This document shows positions 42,499 to 50,746 of a stretch of DNA of 64,000 nt, piece after piece. The DNA is from a virus. A program made the translations under genes and the position numbers. The stretch's first letter is position 1; each line of letters begins with the position of its first letter. The stretch covers positions 34,717 to 98,716 of the IMG/VR virus record IMGVR_UViG_3300033148_002693; one strand, 5' to 3'. The notes below the pieces were generated by a model. It saw nothing but the letters and a program-made list of their open reading frames with translations. It had not been told where the DNA came from and did not search any database.

Positions 42499-43038
42499 GT
42501 GACAGAGATTGGTGAGAAAATAATTGAACAGCATCGATACAAGTGTATAGATTGTGGGAGGGAAGAGTTATCTGATAAGTGTAATTCACCCCCTGATGGG
42601 TGGTGGGCTATAGGGAGTTTTGATTCTTTCGGTATTGAAGGTTATCGGTGTCCAAAATGTGCAAAAAAGGAGAAGATGCGAATGATGGAAAGTAAGGTTG
42701 ATTCAACCCGGCTTGATGAATTGGAAGCGAGGCTTGATAGGCATGATGCCAAGCTAGAGAATATCTGGCATTCAAGACAGCGTCATGCTCCTACTATTGC
42801 AATTATCATAAGACGTCTTGATGAGTTGGCAAGCAAGGTTGATAGGCTAGAGAAATATAACGTATTGACTGGTATTAATGAAAAGGTAGAGAAATATCTA
42901 TATGAGTGTGGCGATTGCGGGGATATGGAATTGTCTGATGTATGCGATCTGCCTCCGCTTGGATGGTGGACGATAGAGAGAGATTCGTGTGGGAACAAAA
43001 GTTACAGATGTCCAAAATGTACAGAGGAGAAAATGTAA
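42499..43038 (+). CDS. Protein with zinc ribbons at both ends and a central coiled coil
   Basis: 179 residues from GTG 42499. YKCIDCGREELSDKCNSPP then YRCPKC near the N-terminus, and YECGDCGDMELSDVCDLPP then YRCPKC near the C-terminus: a duplicated module with ELSDxC and PPxGWW. Between them is a coiled coil (LDELEARLDRHDAKLEN, LDELASKVDRLEKY). A dimeric bivalent binder is implied. Unknown ligand. Confidence 0.6.
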   Translation: MTEIGEKIIEQHRYKCIDCGREELSDKCNSPPDGWWAIGSFDSFGIEGYRCPKCAKKEKMRMMESKVDSTRLDELEARLDRHDAKLENIWHSRQRHAPTIAIIIRRLDELASKVDRLEKYNVLTGINEKVEKYLYECGDCGDMELSDVCDLPPLGWWTIERDSCGNKSYRCPKCTEEKM

Positions 43039-43521
43039 ATGACAGAGAGTAAAGTTGATTACGGAAAAGTGAATAACGAATTACGAGAGCGCTTCAACAA
43101 GGCGCTGAAGTCGCTGTACTTGGCGGTAGAGGAATTGGTCGAAAAGAATAAAGATGTTGGCTTACGTCACGCATGGTATCTGGATTCTGGAAGGACGGGG
43201 TTCAACCTGGAGATGCGCCGACCGGAAGAGGTCGTGGAAGTGATGTTTGACTCGTTCAACTGGCCCGATGAGTATTGGGCGTATGTCGATGCCGCCTTAA
43301 AACATCAAGCCGAACTTGTCGATGAGTATCAGGCTATTTCCAAGCGGCACGGCAGAACGAGCGAGCAGGCGATGGCTGCGAAGGCCAGGGTCAACGGGTT
43401 CAAGTTGTTTATGACTTGTCCGGTTTGGGAAGAGGCAAGAGCGGAATTTGCAGACCTTGAGAGATGTGGCGGTGACGACAAGCGGCGTCTTGATTTGAGG
43501 GATTGGCTATTGGAGGCCTAG
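43039..43521 (+). CDS. Hypothetical 160-residue helical protein
   Basis: Mostly helix with acidic and basic patches (SLYLAVEELVEKNKD, LVDEYQAISKRHGRTSEQ). Start immediately follows the stop of the preceding gene. Unknown. Confidence 0.55.
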   Translation: MTESKVDYGKVNNELRERFNKALKSLYLAVEELVEKNKDVGLRHAWYLDSGRTGFNLEMRRPEEVVEVMFDSFNWPDEYWAYVDAALKHQAELVDEYQAISKRHGRTSEQAMAAKARVNGFKLFMTCPVWEEARAEFADLERCGGDDKRRLDLRDWLLEA

Positions 43522-43522
43522 T

Positions 43523-43957
43523 ATGCGCTTGTACGGATTGGAAGAACGCCTTGATTGGCTGGTACGAGATAGCAGGTGGCAGATTGAGATAATTGGTGAG
43601 GGGTGTTTGTGGACGGTCAATGTCAGTGAGCGTGAGTGGTCATACGATTTGCAAAGATACATGTACAAGCAAGTATCTGGAATGACTACCCCATCGTTCC
43701 TTGCTGTCATCGATCATGTTTTTGATACCATCGGTATGCAGGAAGATGAAACGATGCCGGCAGAACAACAAAACTTCACGACAGAGCCATCTGATGGATT
43801 GATAGAACAACTACCATTCGATATTGTAAATCAGATGGTATCCTTGATAATAGATGTCCATCCTGTGGTGGGTACAAAAGTGACAAAGGATTGGAGCGTT
43901 CGGGATCAACTTCGTACGCTGGACATACACCTGGTTGTTCGCTGGATGCTGTGTTGA
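43523..43957 (+). CDS. Hypothetical 144-residue protein
   Basis: WQIEIIGEGCLWTVNVSEREWSYD suggests beta strands; the second half is helical (FDIVNQMVSLIIDVH). Start 1 base after the upstream stop. Unknown. Confidence 0.55.
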   Translation: MRLYGLEERLDWLVRDSRWQIEIIGEGCLWTVNVSEREWSYDLQRYMYKQVSGMTTPSFLAVIDHVFDTIGMQEDETMPAEQQNFTTEPSDGLIEQLPFDIVNQMVSLIIDVHPVVGTKVTKDWSVRDQLRTLDIHLVVRWMLC

Positions 43958-43978
43958 GAAAATGGAGAAAGATGAATA

Positions 43979-44113
43979 ATGAAAAAGTACAAGTTAAGGA
44001 AGTCTGATGATCGCCGCCACACAAGACCAAATCTAACGACTCGCAAAGCCAGGAAACGGAGATTGCAAAGGCGAAACATGGCGAAGGCGAGCAGAAAGAG
44101 AAATAGAACATGA
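43979..44113 (+). CDS. 44-residue highly basic peptide
   Basis: About half of the residues are Lys or Arg (RKARKRRLQRRNMAK). Overlaps the next gene (ATGA). Possibly DNA- or RNA-binding, as in small arginine-rich phage peptides. Confidence 0.5.
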   Translation: MKKYKLRKSDDRRHTRPNLTTRKARKRRLQRRNMAKASRKRNRT

Positions 44114-45111
44114 CGGAGCGTGCTCGGATTGAGAAGGGATTATATTGGTCGAGGGCTTGGTCATTGGTAGAGGGCTGTACTCCAGTATCTGAGGGTTGCG
44201 ATAACTGCTGGGCGGCGAGTCAGACGCATATGCGTGCAAAACAATCGAATAAGAAGATTCGGGCACGCTATGGGGGATTGACGGATGCCGGCGGGCGGTT
44301 CAATGGTACGGTCAGGTTGATGGAGGAGTCGCTGAATTTGCCGTTGAGTGTGAGGAAGCCGACGGTATGGGCGGCGTGGAATGATCTGTTTCATGAGGAT
44401 GTGCCGGCGGATTTCATCCAGTCGGCATATGATGTGATGGGAATGGCCCGCCGGCATACATTCGTCGTTTTGACGAAGAGACCGGGACGGATTGTGCCGG
44501 TTTTGTATGGCCAGGAGCATGGGTTTCATCTAGGCGGCGGGGATTATTGGCCGAATATCTGGCATCTGACTACAGTTGAGAATCAAAAGCGCGCCGATGA
44601 ACGGATTCCCGAATTATTGAAATTAAGGGATCACTCAGAGGGGTGGCCGGTGTTGGGCGTGAGCTATGAACCAGCATTAGGGCCAGTGAACTTTACACAG
44701 GCTTTGATTGGTGAATTGCATTGCGAGCGATGTGGGGATGTCTTTTCATTGCCTGCGATACGAGAGTGCCCATCGTGCAATTATCTTGGTGTCAATGAGC
44801 GAAGTATTGATTGGGTTATCGCTGGCGGAGAGACGGGGCGCAATGCTCGACCGGCGCACCCTGATTGGTTTGGAGATGTGTCGGAGCAATGTCAGGCGAA
44901 TAGCGTCCCGTTCTTTTTCAAGCAATGGGGGGAATGGGCTCCTCCGAACCAGATCGAGAATGTAGGATATTGGCACGCTCGCAATACACCTGAACCGAAT
45001 TACCGGAGCTTTGAGGATGGTGTTCAGGTTTGGAGAGTGGGGAAAAAGCGTGCTGGCAGGCGATTGAACGGACGTGTATGGAACCAGATACCGGAGATTG
45101 ATAATGGTTGA
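44110..45111 (+). CDS. DUF5131 (phage Gp37/Gp68) family protein
   Basis: 333 residues. GCTPVSEGCDNCWA, FVVLTKRPGRI, LGVSYEPALGPV, WVIAGGETGRNARP and FFFKQWGEW follow the Gp37/Gp68 pattern. A Cys triplet near residue 23 and a distal C-rich insert (CERCGDVFSLPAIRECPSC) suggest an iron-sulfur or zinc site; relation to radical SAM enzymes has been suggested but is not shown here. No biochemical role established. Confidence 0.8.
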   Translation: MTERARIEKGLYWSRAWSLVEGCTPVSEGCDNCWAASQTHMRAKQSNKKIRARYGGLTDAGGRFNGTVRLMEESLNLPLSVRKPTVWAAWNDLFHEDVPADFIQSAYDVMGMARRHTFVVLTKRPGRIVPVLYGQEHGFHLGGGDYWPNIWHLTTVENQKRADERIPELLKLRDHSEGWPVLGVSYEPALGPVNFTQALIGELHCERCGDVFSLPAIRECPSCNYLGVNERSIDWVIAGGETGRNARPAHPDWFGDVSEQCQANSVPFFFKQWGEWAPPNQIENVGYWHARNTPEPNYRSFEDGVQVWRVGKKRAGRRLNGRVWNQIPEIDNG

Positions 45112-45488
45112 ACGAACTGTATATTTTGTGCCCTGGCAGGTTCATGCTTCTCTGCAAAGAGGCATGGGGGATGTGGGCGGGAAAGTTCATATACAGAACT
45201 GATTCTGGCAGTGCCGATTGGGGCTGGCGTTCCCCCGTTCACATGCCCCGCAAGGCTGTCAGAATCAAGTTCACCGTCAAGGGCGTGGCGGCGGTGCAGG
45301 TGTGCAAGGTAACGGTTGACGATGTGGTTGCGGCCGGCATCTCGAAGGCCGAGTGCGGCAATTGTGTACACGAGGGCTATTGGCCTGTGAAGGCGTTCGC
45401 GGAGAAGTGGGAGACTCGCTACAGAGACCGCTATCCCTGGGGCACAGCCTGGGCATGGCGTTTGGAGGTGAAACGTGAAACCATCTAA
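45108..45488 (+). CDS. ASCH-like phage protein
   Basis: About 126 residues. W..SPVHMPRKAVRIKFTVKGVAAVQVCKV, then VAAGISKAEC and RYPWGTAWAWRLEVKRE match the phage ASCH/PUA-like pattern (WxPSxHMPR ... EGI ... NPWVW). Such proteins are predicted to bind RNA. Start TTG 45108 overlaps the upstream stop. Confidence 0.6.
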   Translation: MNELYILCPGRFMLLCKEAWGMWAGKFIYRTDSGSADWGWRSPVHMPRKAVRIKFTVKGVAAVQVCKVTVDDVVAAGISKAECGNCVHEGYWPVKAFAEKWETRYRDRYPWGTAWAWRLEVKRETI

Positions 45489-45723
45489 AACACAACGATG
45501 CGCTTTAGAGCGCATGGCGACAGGGAGCAAGATGAATTCACGCATTAATGATGACATGGATGGGGGTGAATTCTGGGTTGATGATATTGACATTACTGAG
45601 GACTCTTTCTACCAATTGTTTGACGCTGGTTTCATTGAGATGATTCCCAGGAGAGACCTTTGGGGACACCCAGTCTATATAATCACCGATGCTGGCAGCG
45701 GTGCGATTGGAGGTAAAACATGA
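45475..45723 (+). CDS. Small winged-helix protein, paralogue 1
   Basis: 82 residues. MKPSKTQRCALERMATG then FYQLFDAGFIEMIPR and YIITDAG: a compact winged-helix pattern. Paralogue next door at 45720. Regulatory role likely. Confidence 0.55.
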   Translation: MKPSKTQRCALERMATGSKMNSRINDDMDGGEFWVDDIDITEDSFYQLFDAGFIEMIPRRDLWGHPVYIITDAGSGAIGGKT

Positions 45724-45947
45724 AACTATCTGATACACAGCGGCGCGTACTAGAGCGCATGAACGACGGTGAGGTCCTGAGATATTACATCTGGGGTGGC
45801 GTTCACTATTATATTAGAGGCATTGGTACTGTTTTGTCCGCCACGGCTGCCGCTCTAGAACGCCGGCAATTCATCAAGTTGGCTGAACGGGAAGGGCTTA
45901 CGGGCTCATACGAGATCACAGACGCAGGACGCGAGGCGGTGCGATGA
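45720..45947 (+). CDS. Small winged-helix protein, paralogue 2
   Basis: 75 residues. MKLSDTQRRVLERMNDG and LERRQFIKLAEREGL with YEITDAGREAV: same layout as the preceding gene. Tandem duplication. Confidence 0.55.
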   Translation: MKLSDTQRRVLERMNDGEVLRYYIWGGVHYYIRGIGTVLSATAAALERRQFIKLAEREGLTGSYEITDAGREAVR

Positions 45948-46771
45948 AAACACTTCTTATACTCCCTATATTCCTTGTCGGTGTTTGGTTTCAGGGCGCG
46001 GAAATGCGCGCCAGCCCTGACCTGAAACTGCAATATATCAATATGTCCGGCATGCCAGGATACCACTTAATCCACTTCGGCACGGGCACGACGCACTTCG
46101 ACGAATGGATTGATACGCTTGTCGCCGCTATGCCAGAGGGCAACGAGTTAATGATGTCATGCTCCTCATTGCGCAAGTGTGAATTGGCAATTGACAGGCT
46201 TCCCGATGGCGTCCAATGGATTGCATATGACTTGGAAGCGTGGGCCAACTCCGAAGGCGACGACGATGACATTCAGGCGTCAGTTATCGCCGCGGCCGCA
46301 CTCGCACACGCACACGGCAAGAGGTTAATGTTCATCCCGTGTAGCAAGATGATGTACGACGATAACTACTGGCTGATACCGATTGTGGCTCAGTACGTGG
46401 ACGGTTGGATCATACAAGGGCAACTCTATGAGTTAACAGAATACGACTTTTTAGAAAACGTCGCGGGCTATCATAAATTGATTGTTTCTGGCAATCCATC
46501 AATCCCTATTTTAATCCAATTGCGGCTGAATCGCTATGATTGGAAGGGCAACATCGGATGGGATCCATACTTTCCAGAGGATACATATACAGGAATTGGA
46601 CTGTATGAGCATTATTGGCTACCCGTCGCGCAGATATTCGACGGGGTGTTGATTGCCGACTACGCCGATGACAACAATCCCGTCGCTGCATGGCATCGAC
46701 CAGGGACATACTATTGGTTCGCCATACAGCAGCGGCGCGTTGAGTATATAGGGCCGGTGGTGATACGTTAG
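45944..46771 (+). CDS. Secreted barrel-type glycosidase-like protein
   Basis: 275 residues. Signal peptide-like start (KTLLILPIFLVGVWFQGAEM). The mature part has barrel-like strand-helix alternation (IQYINMSGMPGYHLIHFG-like start, QWIAYDLEAWANSE with an E/D pair at a strand end, HGKRLMFIPCS, DGWIIQGQLYEL, DGVLIADYADDN). Resembles the catalytic strand of chitinase or endoglycanase folds, but the family is not certain. It sits in a non-structural region, so it may act from infected cells. Confidence 0.5.
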   Translation: MKTLLILPIFLVGVWFQGAEMRASPDLKLQYINMSGMPGYHLIHFGTGTTHFDEWIDTLVAAMPEGNELMMSCSSLRKCELAIDRLPDGVQWIAYDLEAWANSEGDDDDIQASVIAAAALAHAHGKRLMFIPCSKMMYDDNYWLIPIVAQYVDGWIIQGQLYELTEYDFLENVAGYHKLIVSGNPSIPILIQLRLNRYDWKGNIGWDPYFPEDTYTGIGLYEHYWLPVAQIFDGVLIADYADDNNPVAAWHRPGTYYWFAIQQRRVEYIGPVVIR

Positions 46772-46802
46772 ATTGTATATCGCGTGAAAAAGGAAGACAT
46801 TG

Positions 46803-48158
46803 ATGGAGTATATCGCTAAAGACCTAGATTTGGAACGTTCGATTTGTGCAATCTTGATGCACGATCCGGCTGCTCGCAGGGCTTCTTTGGAAATAGCCCC
46901 ATCGTTTCTTGATGCGTTCGTTCTCAAGAGCACGACTAAACTTGCCAGGATTTGCATGGAGAGCGACGGGTTGGTCACTCCGATATTCGCCCTGTCGTTT
47001 GGGGGGTGGGAAGAGGGCTGGCTTGACAAGATATTCGATTCGTATGCAAAGCAGAGGCCAGAGCACGTTACGCTGATGGTGACCAGATTGGTGAACCTAT
47101 GGCGACAGCGCAGGCTCATGGAGCACGTCGAGAAGATCGATGCCGACTTGGAACGTGAGCGCGAGGACATAGACGATCTTGCTGTGAAACACATAGATTC
47201 TGTGTCGGCTATTCTGTCGAATGGCGCAGATATTCGGGATGCCAAAGTTGCTGCAAGGATTCAGTCAATTAAGGAGTCTATCGAAAAGGGCAACATACAA
47301 AGCCTCGTTCCTACTGGTTTGGGTTCGCTGGATTCAGAGTACATTGGTGGTATTGACTTGTCCGGTGCTGACTACTGGATAATTGCGGGTAAGAAGGGCG
47401 TAGGCAAAACCAGATTGACGGTTAATGTCGTGAGAAATCTTCTCGGTATGTTAGATGATTTGCGCGTTTGTTGGATTTCTACCGAGTCTGGATTTACTCC
47501 AAACAAACTTGCGGCGTTGATGATTTGCCAAGAGGCTACCGCAAGCATGAACGAGGACGGGCTTCAAAGCATAGATGGAAAACGTTGGTGGGTTCATCCC
47601 AGGGATTATATGGCGGGGATAGAAAACAGCTCGTTTTATGAGGTTACGGGCGATTATGTCAGAGAGGCAGAGGAACGTATATCGAAGTGGAATTTGTGGG
47701 TGTATGGCCCTGCTAGAGACGATGGGGGTGCAAGGAGCCTGTCTAATGCGTTGGCATTAATGCAAAGAGCCGTCGATGTTCATGGTTGCAATCTTGTCAT
47801 CTTGGACAACTATCAGCAGATTGAGGTCGATGGTCTCAGACCAGGGGAGAATCCCGATTATGCGATAATGAAGGCGGTTGTAGGTCGTGTGTCTGGATTG
47901 GTATCAAGCAGGGGTGTTGCACACATCGGAGTTCTTCAGCTTGGACGGTCTGGAAAAGTGTTGGGGGGAGATGCTGCTGGATACGAGACAAATGTAGAAT
48001 TGTTTGTCGAGCGAGAGGACAAGAAGGGAAACGACCTGCCAGACGATGAGTTCAATCTTGTCGCCACCAAAGCCAGAGATGGCCCACGATTCAGGATTAG
48101 GTTTCAATGGGAACCAGTGACCGGATTGATTGTAGATAGTTGGAATGATATGGATTAA
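46803..48158 (+). CDS. DnaB-like replicative helicase
   Basis: 451 residues from ATG 46803. N-terminal helical domain, then TGLGSLDSEYIGGI, Walker A GKKGVGKT (196-203), WISTESGFTPNKLAAL, NLVILDNYQQIEVDG and the C-terminal KARDGPRFRIRF. Sequence order matches the RecA-like DnaB core, the ring that unwinds DNA at the fork. Partners: primase at 52669 and initiator at 39174. Confidence 0.85.
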   Translation: MEYIAKDLDLERSICAILMHDPAARRASLEIAPSFLDAFVLKSTTKLARICMESDGLVTPIFALSFGGWEEGWLDKIFDSYAKQRPEHVTLMVTRLVNLWRQRRLMEHVEKIDADLEREREDIDDLAVKHIDSVSAILSNGADIRDAKVAARIQSIKESIEKGNIQSLVPTGLGSLDSEYIGGIDLSGADYWIIAGKKGVGKTRLTVNVVRNLLGMLDDLRVCWISTESGFTPNKLAALMICQEATASMNEDGLQSIDGKRWWVHPRDYMAGIENSSFYEVTGDYVREAEERISKWNLWVYGPARDDGGARSLSNALALMQRAVDVHGCNLVILDNYQQIEVDGLRPGENPDYAIMKAVVGRVSGLVSSRGVAHIGVLQLGRSGKVLGGDAAGYETNVELFVEREDKKGNDLPDDEFNLVATKARDGPRFRIRFQWEPVTGLIVDSWNDMD

Positions 48159-48167
48159 GGGGGTATC

Positions 48168-48413
48168 ATGGAATACGGCGAACCGTGGATGGTCTCTTTT
48201 GACGGAGTACAGATATGGGATGCGCATGAAAAGAGCGTTCTGCAATGGCTTAATGAAAACGGTATATTGCCACACATCGTGCGGTGTGTGAATGCTTGTG
48301 CTGGCATGAGTGATGAGGAGCTAGATGACGCAATCGAGTTCGGTGGTATCAAGACAATCCTTGATTCGTTTGAGAGTGAAGTCGAAATGGTTCGCAAATT
48401 AGTGAGCGTGTGA
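48168..48413 (+). CDS. Small conserved phage protein, VNAC type, paralogue 1
   Basis: 81 residues. IVRCVNACAGMSDEELDDAIEFGGIKT: a VNAC-type helix-turn seen in many phages. A relative is at 60474. Unknown role. Confidence 0.6.
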   Translation: MEYGEPWMVSFDGVQIWDAHEKSVLQWLNENGILPHIVRCVNACAGMSDEELDDAIEFGGIKTILDSFESEVEMVRKLVSV

Positions 48414-48424
48414 AAGGAGAAGTC

Positions 48425-48718
48425 ATGAACGTAAAGCGTATGCCGATCAAAGAGTTTCGTGAGTTTGGGTTCTTGCAAGAGGTGAATCGTCAATTCTTCC
48501 ATCCGATTGGGCTTGCGTTGGAAGTCTTGGTTGACGAAGATGGTAATGAGTACCTGGGTGGTGTTTGGGATTGTCGTGACGATCCAGAGGGTATCAAGTT
48601 CGATAAGATTGACATCGAAAAGATGAATCGTGTGCGCGAGTTTCAGGTGAAACGTTGGGGAATTCGTTATGATGTGTTGGGGTATCTCTATCAGGAGGGT
48701 GAAACAGTTTCCGAATAA
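48425..48718 (+). CDS. Conserved phage protein of the FHPxGLALE type
   Basis: 97 residues from ATG 48425 (AAAGGAGAAGTC). FREFGFLQEVNRQFFHPIGLALEVLVDEDG, then GGVWDCRDDPEGI: a pattern I have seen in many phage early regions. Function unknown. Confidence 0.6.
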   Translation: MNVKRMPIKEFREFGFLQEVNRQFFHPIGLALEVLVDEDGNEYLGGVWDCRDDPEGIKFDKIDIEKMNRVREFQVKRWGIRYDVLGYLYQEGETVSE

Positions 48719-48751
48719 CTGACTATACCGCCACAAACCTACCCATACCAT

Positions 48752-48780
48752 TTGACAAGGAGTGAGAGATGTGTTATACT
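48752..48780 (+). promoter_or_regulatory. Promoter of IS607 element B
   Basis: TTGACA, 17-base spacer, TATACT. It overlaps an ATG at 48769, so that ATG cannot start the small ORF if this promoter is used. Confidence 0.78.
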
Positions 48781-48804
48781 GTAGATGAGATTGGTGAGAA
48801 TTAC

Positions 48805-48990
48805 GTGGTGGTTAACGGTGGGCGAATTGAAGTTGATCCGCCATTTGAATCTGTACCAGACAAGCAAAATTATGAAAATTGGCTGAACGGGGTTATAACT
48901 GATGCTCTTACGGCAGTCAGAAGTCGAGCAGAAATACCGAATCTCCAAGACTACCTTGCACAGATGGATCGAGGATGGGGTTCTGACTAA
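48805..48990 (+). CDS. Small IS607-associated protein B (61 aa)
   Basis: The frame is open from 48769, but the promoter's transcript start falls near 48787, so GTG 48805 (after GGTGAG) is chosen. VVVNGGRIEVDPPFESVPDK and YENWL match the element A protein. Overlaps tnpA by 89 bases. Confidence 0.6.
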   Translation: MVVNGGRIEVDPPFESVPDKQNYENWLNGVITDALTAVRSRAEIPNLQDYLAQMDRGWGSD

Positions 48991-49510
48991 TCATCGCACG
49001 GTAGGCGGTCATAGGCGGTATGACAGCTCAGAGATCGAGCAACTTCTATCTATATCAAATGGCGTCAAAGTTACGGATGAAGATGTGGCGATCTACGCGA
49101 GGGTTAGTACACGGAAGCAAGCCGAAAATCTGACACGACAACACAAACGATTGACTGAAGCCTGTGGAGATCGCGGCTATTGCATTGTTCTTGATTGTTC
49201 TGAAATCGCTTCGGGCCTGAACGATAATCGTCGTCAGTTTTTCAAGATTATAGACGCAGCTTGCAAGGGCGAAGTCAAGCGAGTGGTAGTTGAGCATCGA
49301 GATAGATTAACCCGCTTTGGGTACAAGACAATAGAAAGGTTCCTCAACGGCGTAGGCTGTACTGTTGAGGTGCTCGAACAGAAAGAGGGTAGAGACGAAC
49401 ACAAAGAACTAGTTGAAGACATTCTGACTATCATCGTGAGCTTTAGTTCAAGAATCTATGGGAAGCGTGGCGGGCGCAAGCGCAAAGAGGTGAACGATGT
49501 TGGTGACTAA
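48902..49510 (+). CDS. tnpA: IS607 serine recombinase TnpA (element B)
   Basis: 202 residues. MerR-type HTH (KYRISKTTLHRWIEDGVL, TVGGHRRY), YARVSTRKQ with catalytic S69, ASGLNDNRRQ and EHRDRLTRFG. Complete. It overlaps tnpB by 14 bases. Confidence 0.92.
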   Translation: MLLRQSEVEQKYRISKTTLHRWIEDGVLTNHRTVGGHRRYDSSEIEQLLSISNGVKVTDEDVAIYARVSTRKQAENLTRQHKRLTEACGDRGYCIVLDCSEIASGLNDNRRQFFKIIDAACKGEVKRVVVEHRDRLTRFGYKTIERFLNGVGCTVEVLEQKEGRDEHKELVEDILTIIVSFSSRIYGKRGGRKRKEVNDVGD

Positions 49511-50723
49511 GGCTCACAAAATCCTCTTGGATGTTAGCCCTGAAACCGGGAAGCTCTTTATTTCTTGGTGTGGTGCTGCTCGATGGTCATACAATTACGG
49601 CCTTGAGCGGAAAAAGATCGAATATGAAGTTACGGGCAAAAGTCCTGGTAGTTATGCTTTGATGAAAGAGGTTGTGGCTCTCAAGAGAACCAATGAGCAC
49701 GCCTGGCTCAAAGAAGTACCGAAGAGTGTGCCTAGAATGGCCTTGATACAGCTTGAGACAGCCTACGCCAATTTCTTTAGGCGTGTGAAGGGCGATAATG
49801 CTAAGAAAGGATTCCCGCGATTCAAGTCAAAAAAGAGATCAAAGCTAGCTTTCCATCTGGAGACTGATACTATTGCCGTGAATGGCAACCGAGTGCGTAT
49901 TCCTAAAGTTGGCTGGCTCAAAATGCACCAAGTAATCAGATTTGAGGGCCGACTAGTTGACACAGTCTGTATCAGTCAAACGGCAGGTAGGTGGTATATC
50001 TCATTTTCCGTCGAGACCGAAGTTGCTGGCTCGGTCGAGAAACAAGAACGGGAAGCGGTCGGTGTAGATGTAGGCATAAAGCTTCTGGCAGTACTTAGCG
50101 ATGGAAAAAAATTTGATAATCCCAAAGCATTCTATCGTCTTGAGAAGCTACTTACCAGAGCACAGCGCCAAGTAAATCGCAAGCAGAAGGACAGTAAACG
50201 ATGGCAAAAGGCAAAGCTCAGGGTTCAACGTATCCATAAACGAATCGCTGATTTGCGAGCCAATGCTACTCACCACGTCTCGGCCTATGTCGCTTCGAAT
50301 TATGATGGCGTGGCGATAGAGGACTTGAATGTGCAAGGGATGAGCCGTAACCACTACTTGGCAAAATCTGTACTGGATGCAAACATGGCAGAGTTGCATC
50401 GGCAATTACTATACAAGATGGCCTGGGTAGGTGGTGAGGCTCGGCAGGTAGATCGCTTCTTTCCAAGTAGCAAGCTGTGTTCGGTCTGCGGTTATATCAA
50501 TGATGGACTTACTCTTACTGACAGAGAGTGGACGTGTGGTTGCGGCGCACATCACAACCGCGATGAGAATGCAGCGGTAAATCTCGCTAATAAATGTTTT
50601 GGGCCGGTGGTGGACGGTCCCTGTGCGTGGACGGTTAGGCGAAGTAATGCCCCGGATGAAACGCGAACTGAAATCATTTCAGATCGGGTGAAGAAAGGCG
50701 CCCTTCCGGGCTTGGCGATTTAG
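49497..50723 (+). CDS. tnpB: IS607 TnpB nuclease B
   Basis: 408 residues. RuvC D191 (GVDVGIKLLAVL), E275 (GVAIEDLNV) and D356 (NRDENAAVNL); zinc Cys 328, 331, 347 and 349. All key residues are intact, so probably active. The guide part of its RNA would read into the start of the downstream gene. Confidence 0.9.
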   Translation: MLVTKAHKILLDVSPETGKLFISWCGAARWSYNYGLERKKIEYEVTGKSPGSYALMKEVVALKRTNEHAWLKEVPKSVPRMALIQLETAYANFFRRVKGDNAKKGFPRFKSKKRSKLAFHLETDTIAVNGNRVRIPKVGWLKMHQVIRFEGRLVDTVCISQTAGRWYISFSVETEVAGSVEKQEREAVGVDVGIKLLAVLSDGKKFDNPKAFYRLEKLLTRAQRQVNRKQKDSKRWQKAKLRVQRIHKRIADLRANATHHVSAYVASNYDGVAIEDLNVQGMSRNHYLAKSVLDANMAELHRQLLYKMAWVGGEARQVDRFFPSSKLCSVCGYINDGLTLTDREWTCGCGAHHNRDENAAVNLANKCFGPVVDGPCAWTVRRSNAPDETRTEIISDRVKKGALPGLAI

Positions 50724-50746
50724 TTAGGTTCGGTAAACCAGGAATG

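Larger units (their letters stand above)
48735..50741 (+). mobile_element. IS607-family element B (small ORF, tnpA, tnpB)
   Basis: Same gene order as element A, but diverged. Right end approximately at GGTAAACCAG (50732-50741), directly before the ATGATG of the Ntn-hydrolase gene. Left end near the promoter, not exactly known. It lies between the FHP gene and that hydrolase. Confidence 0.75.
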
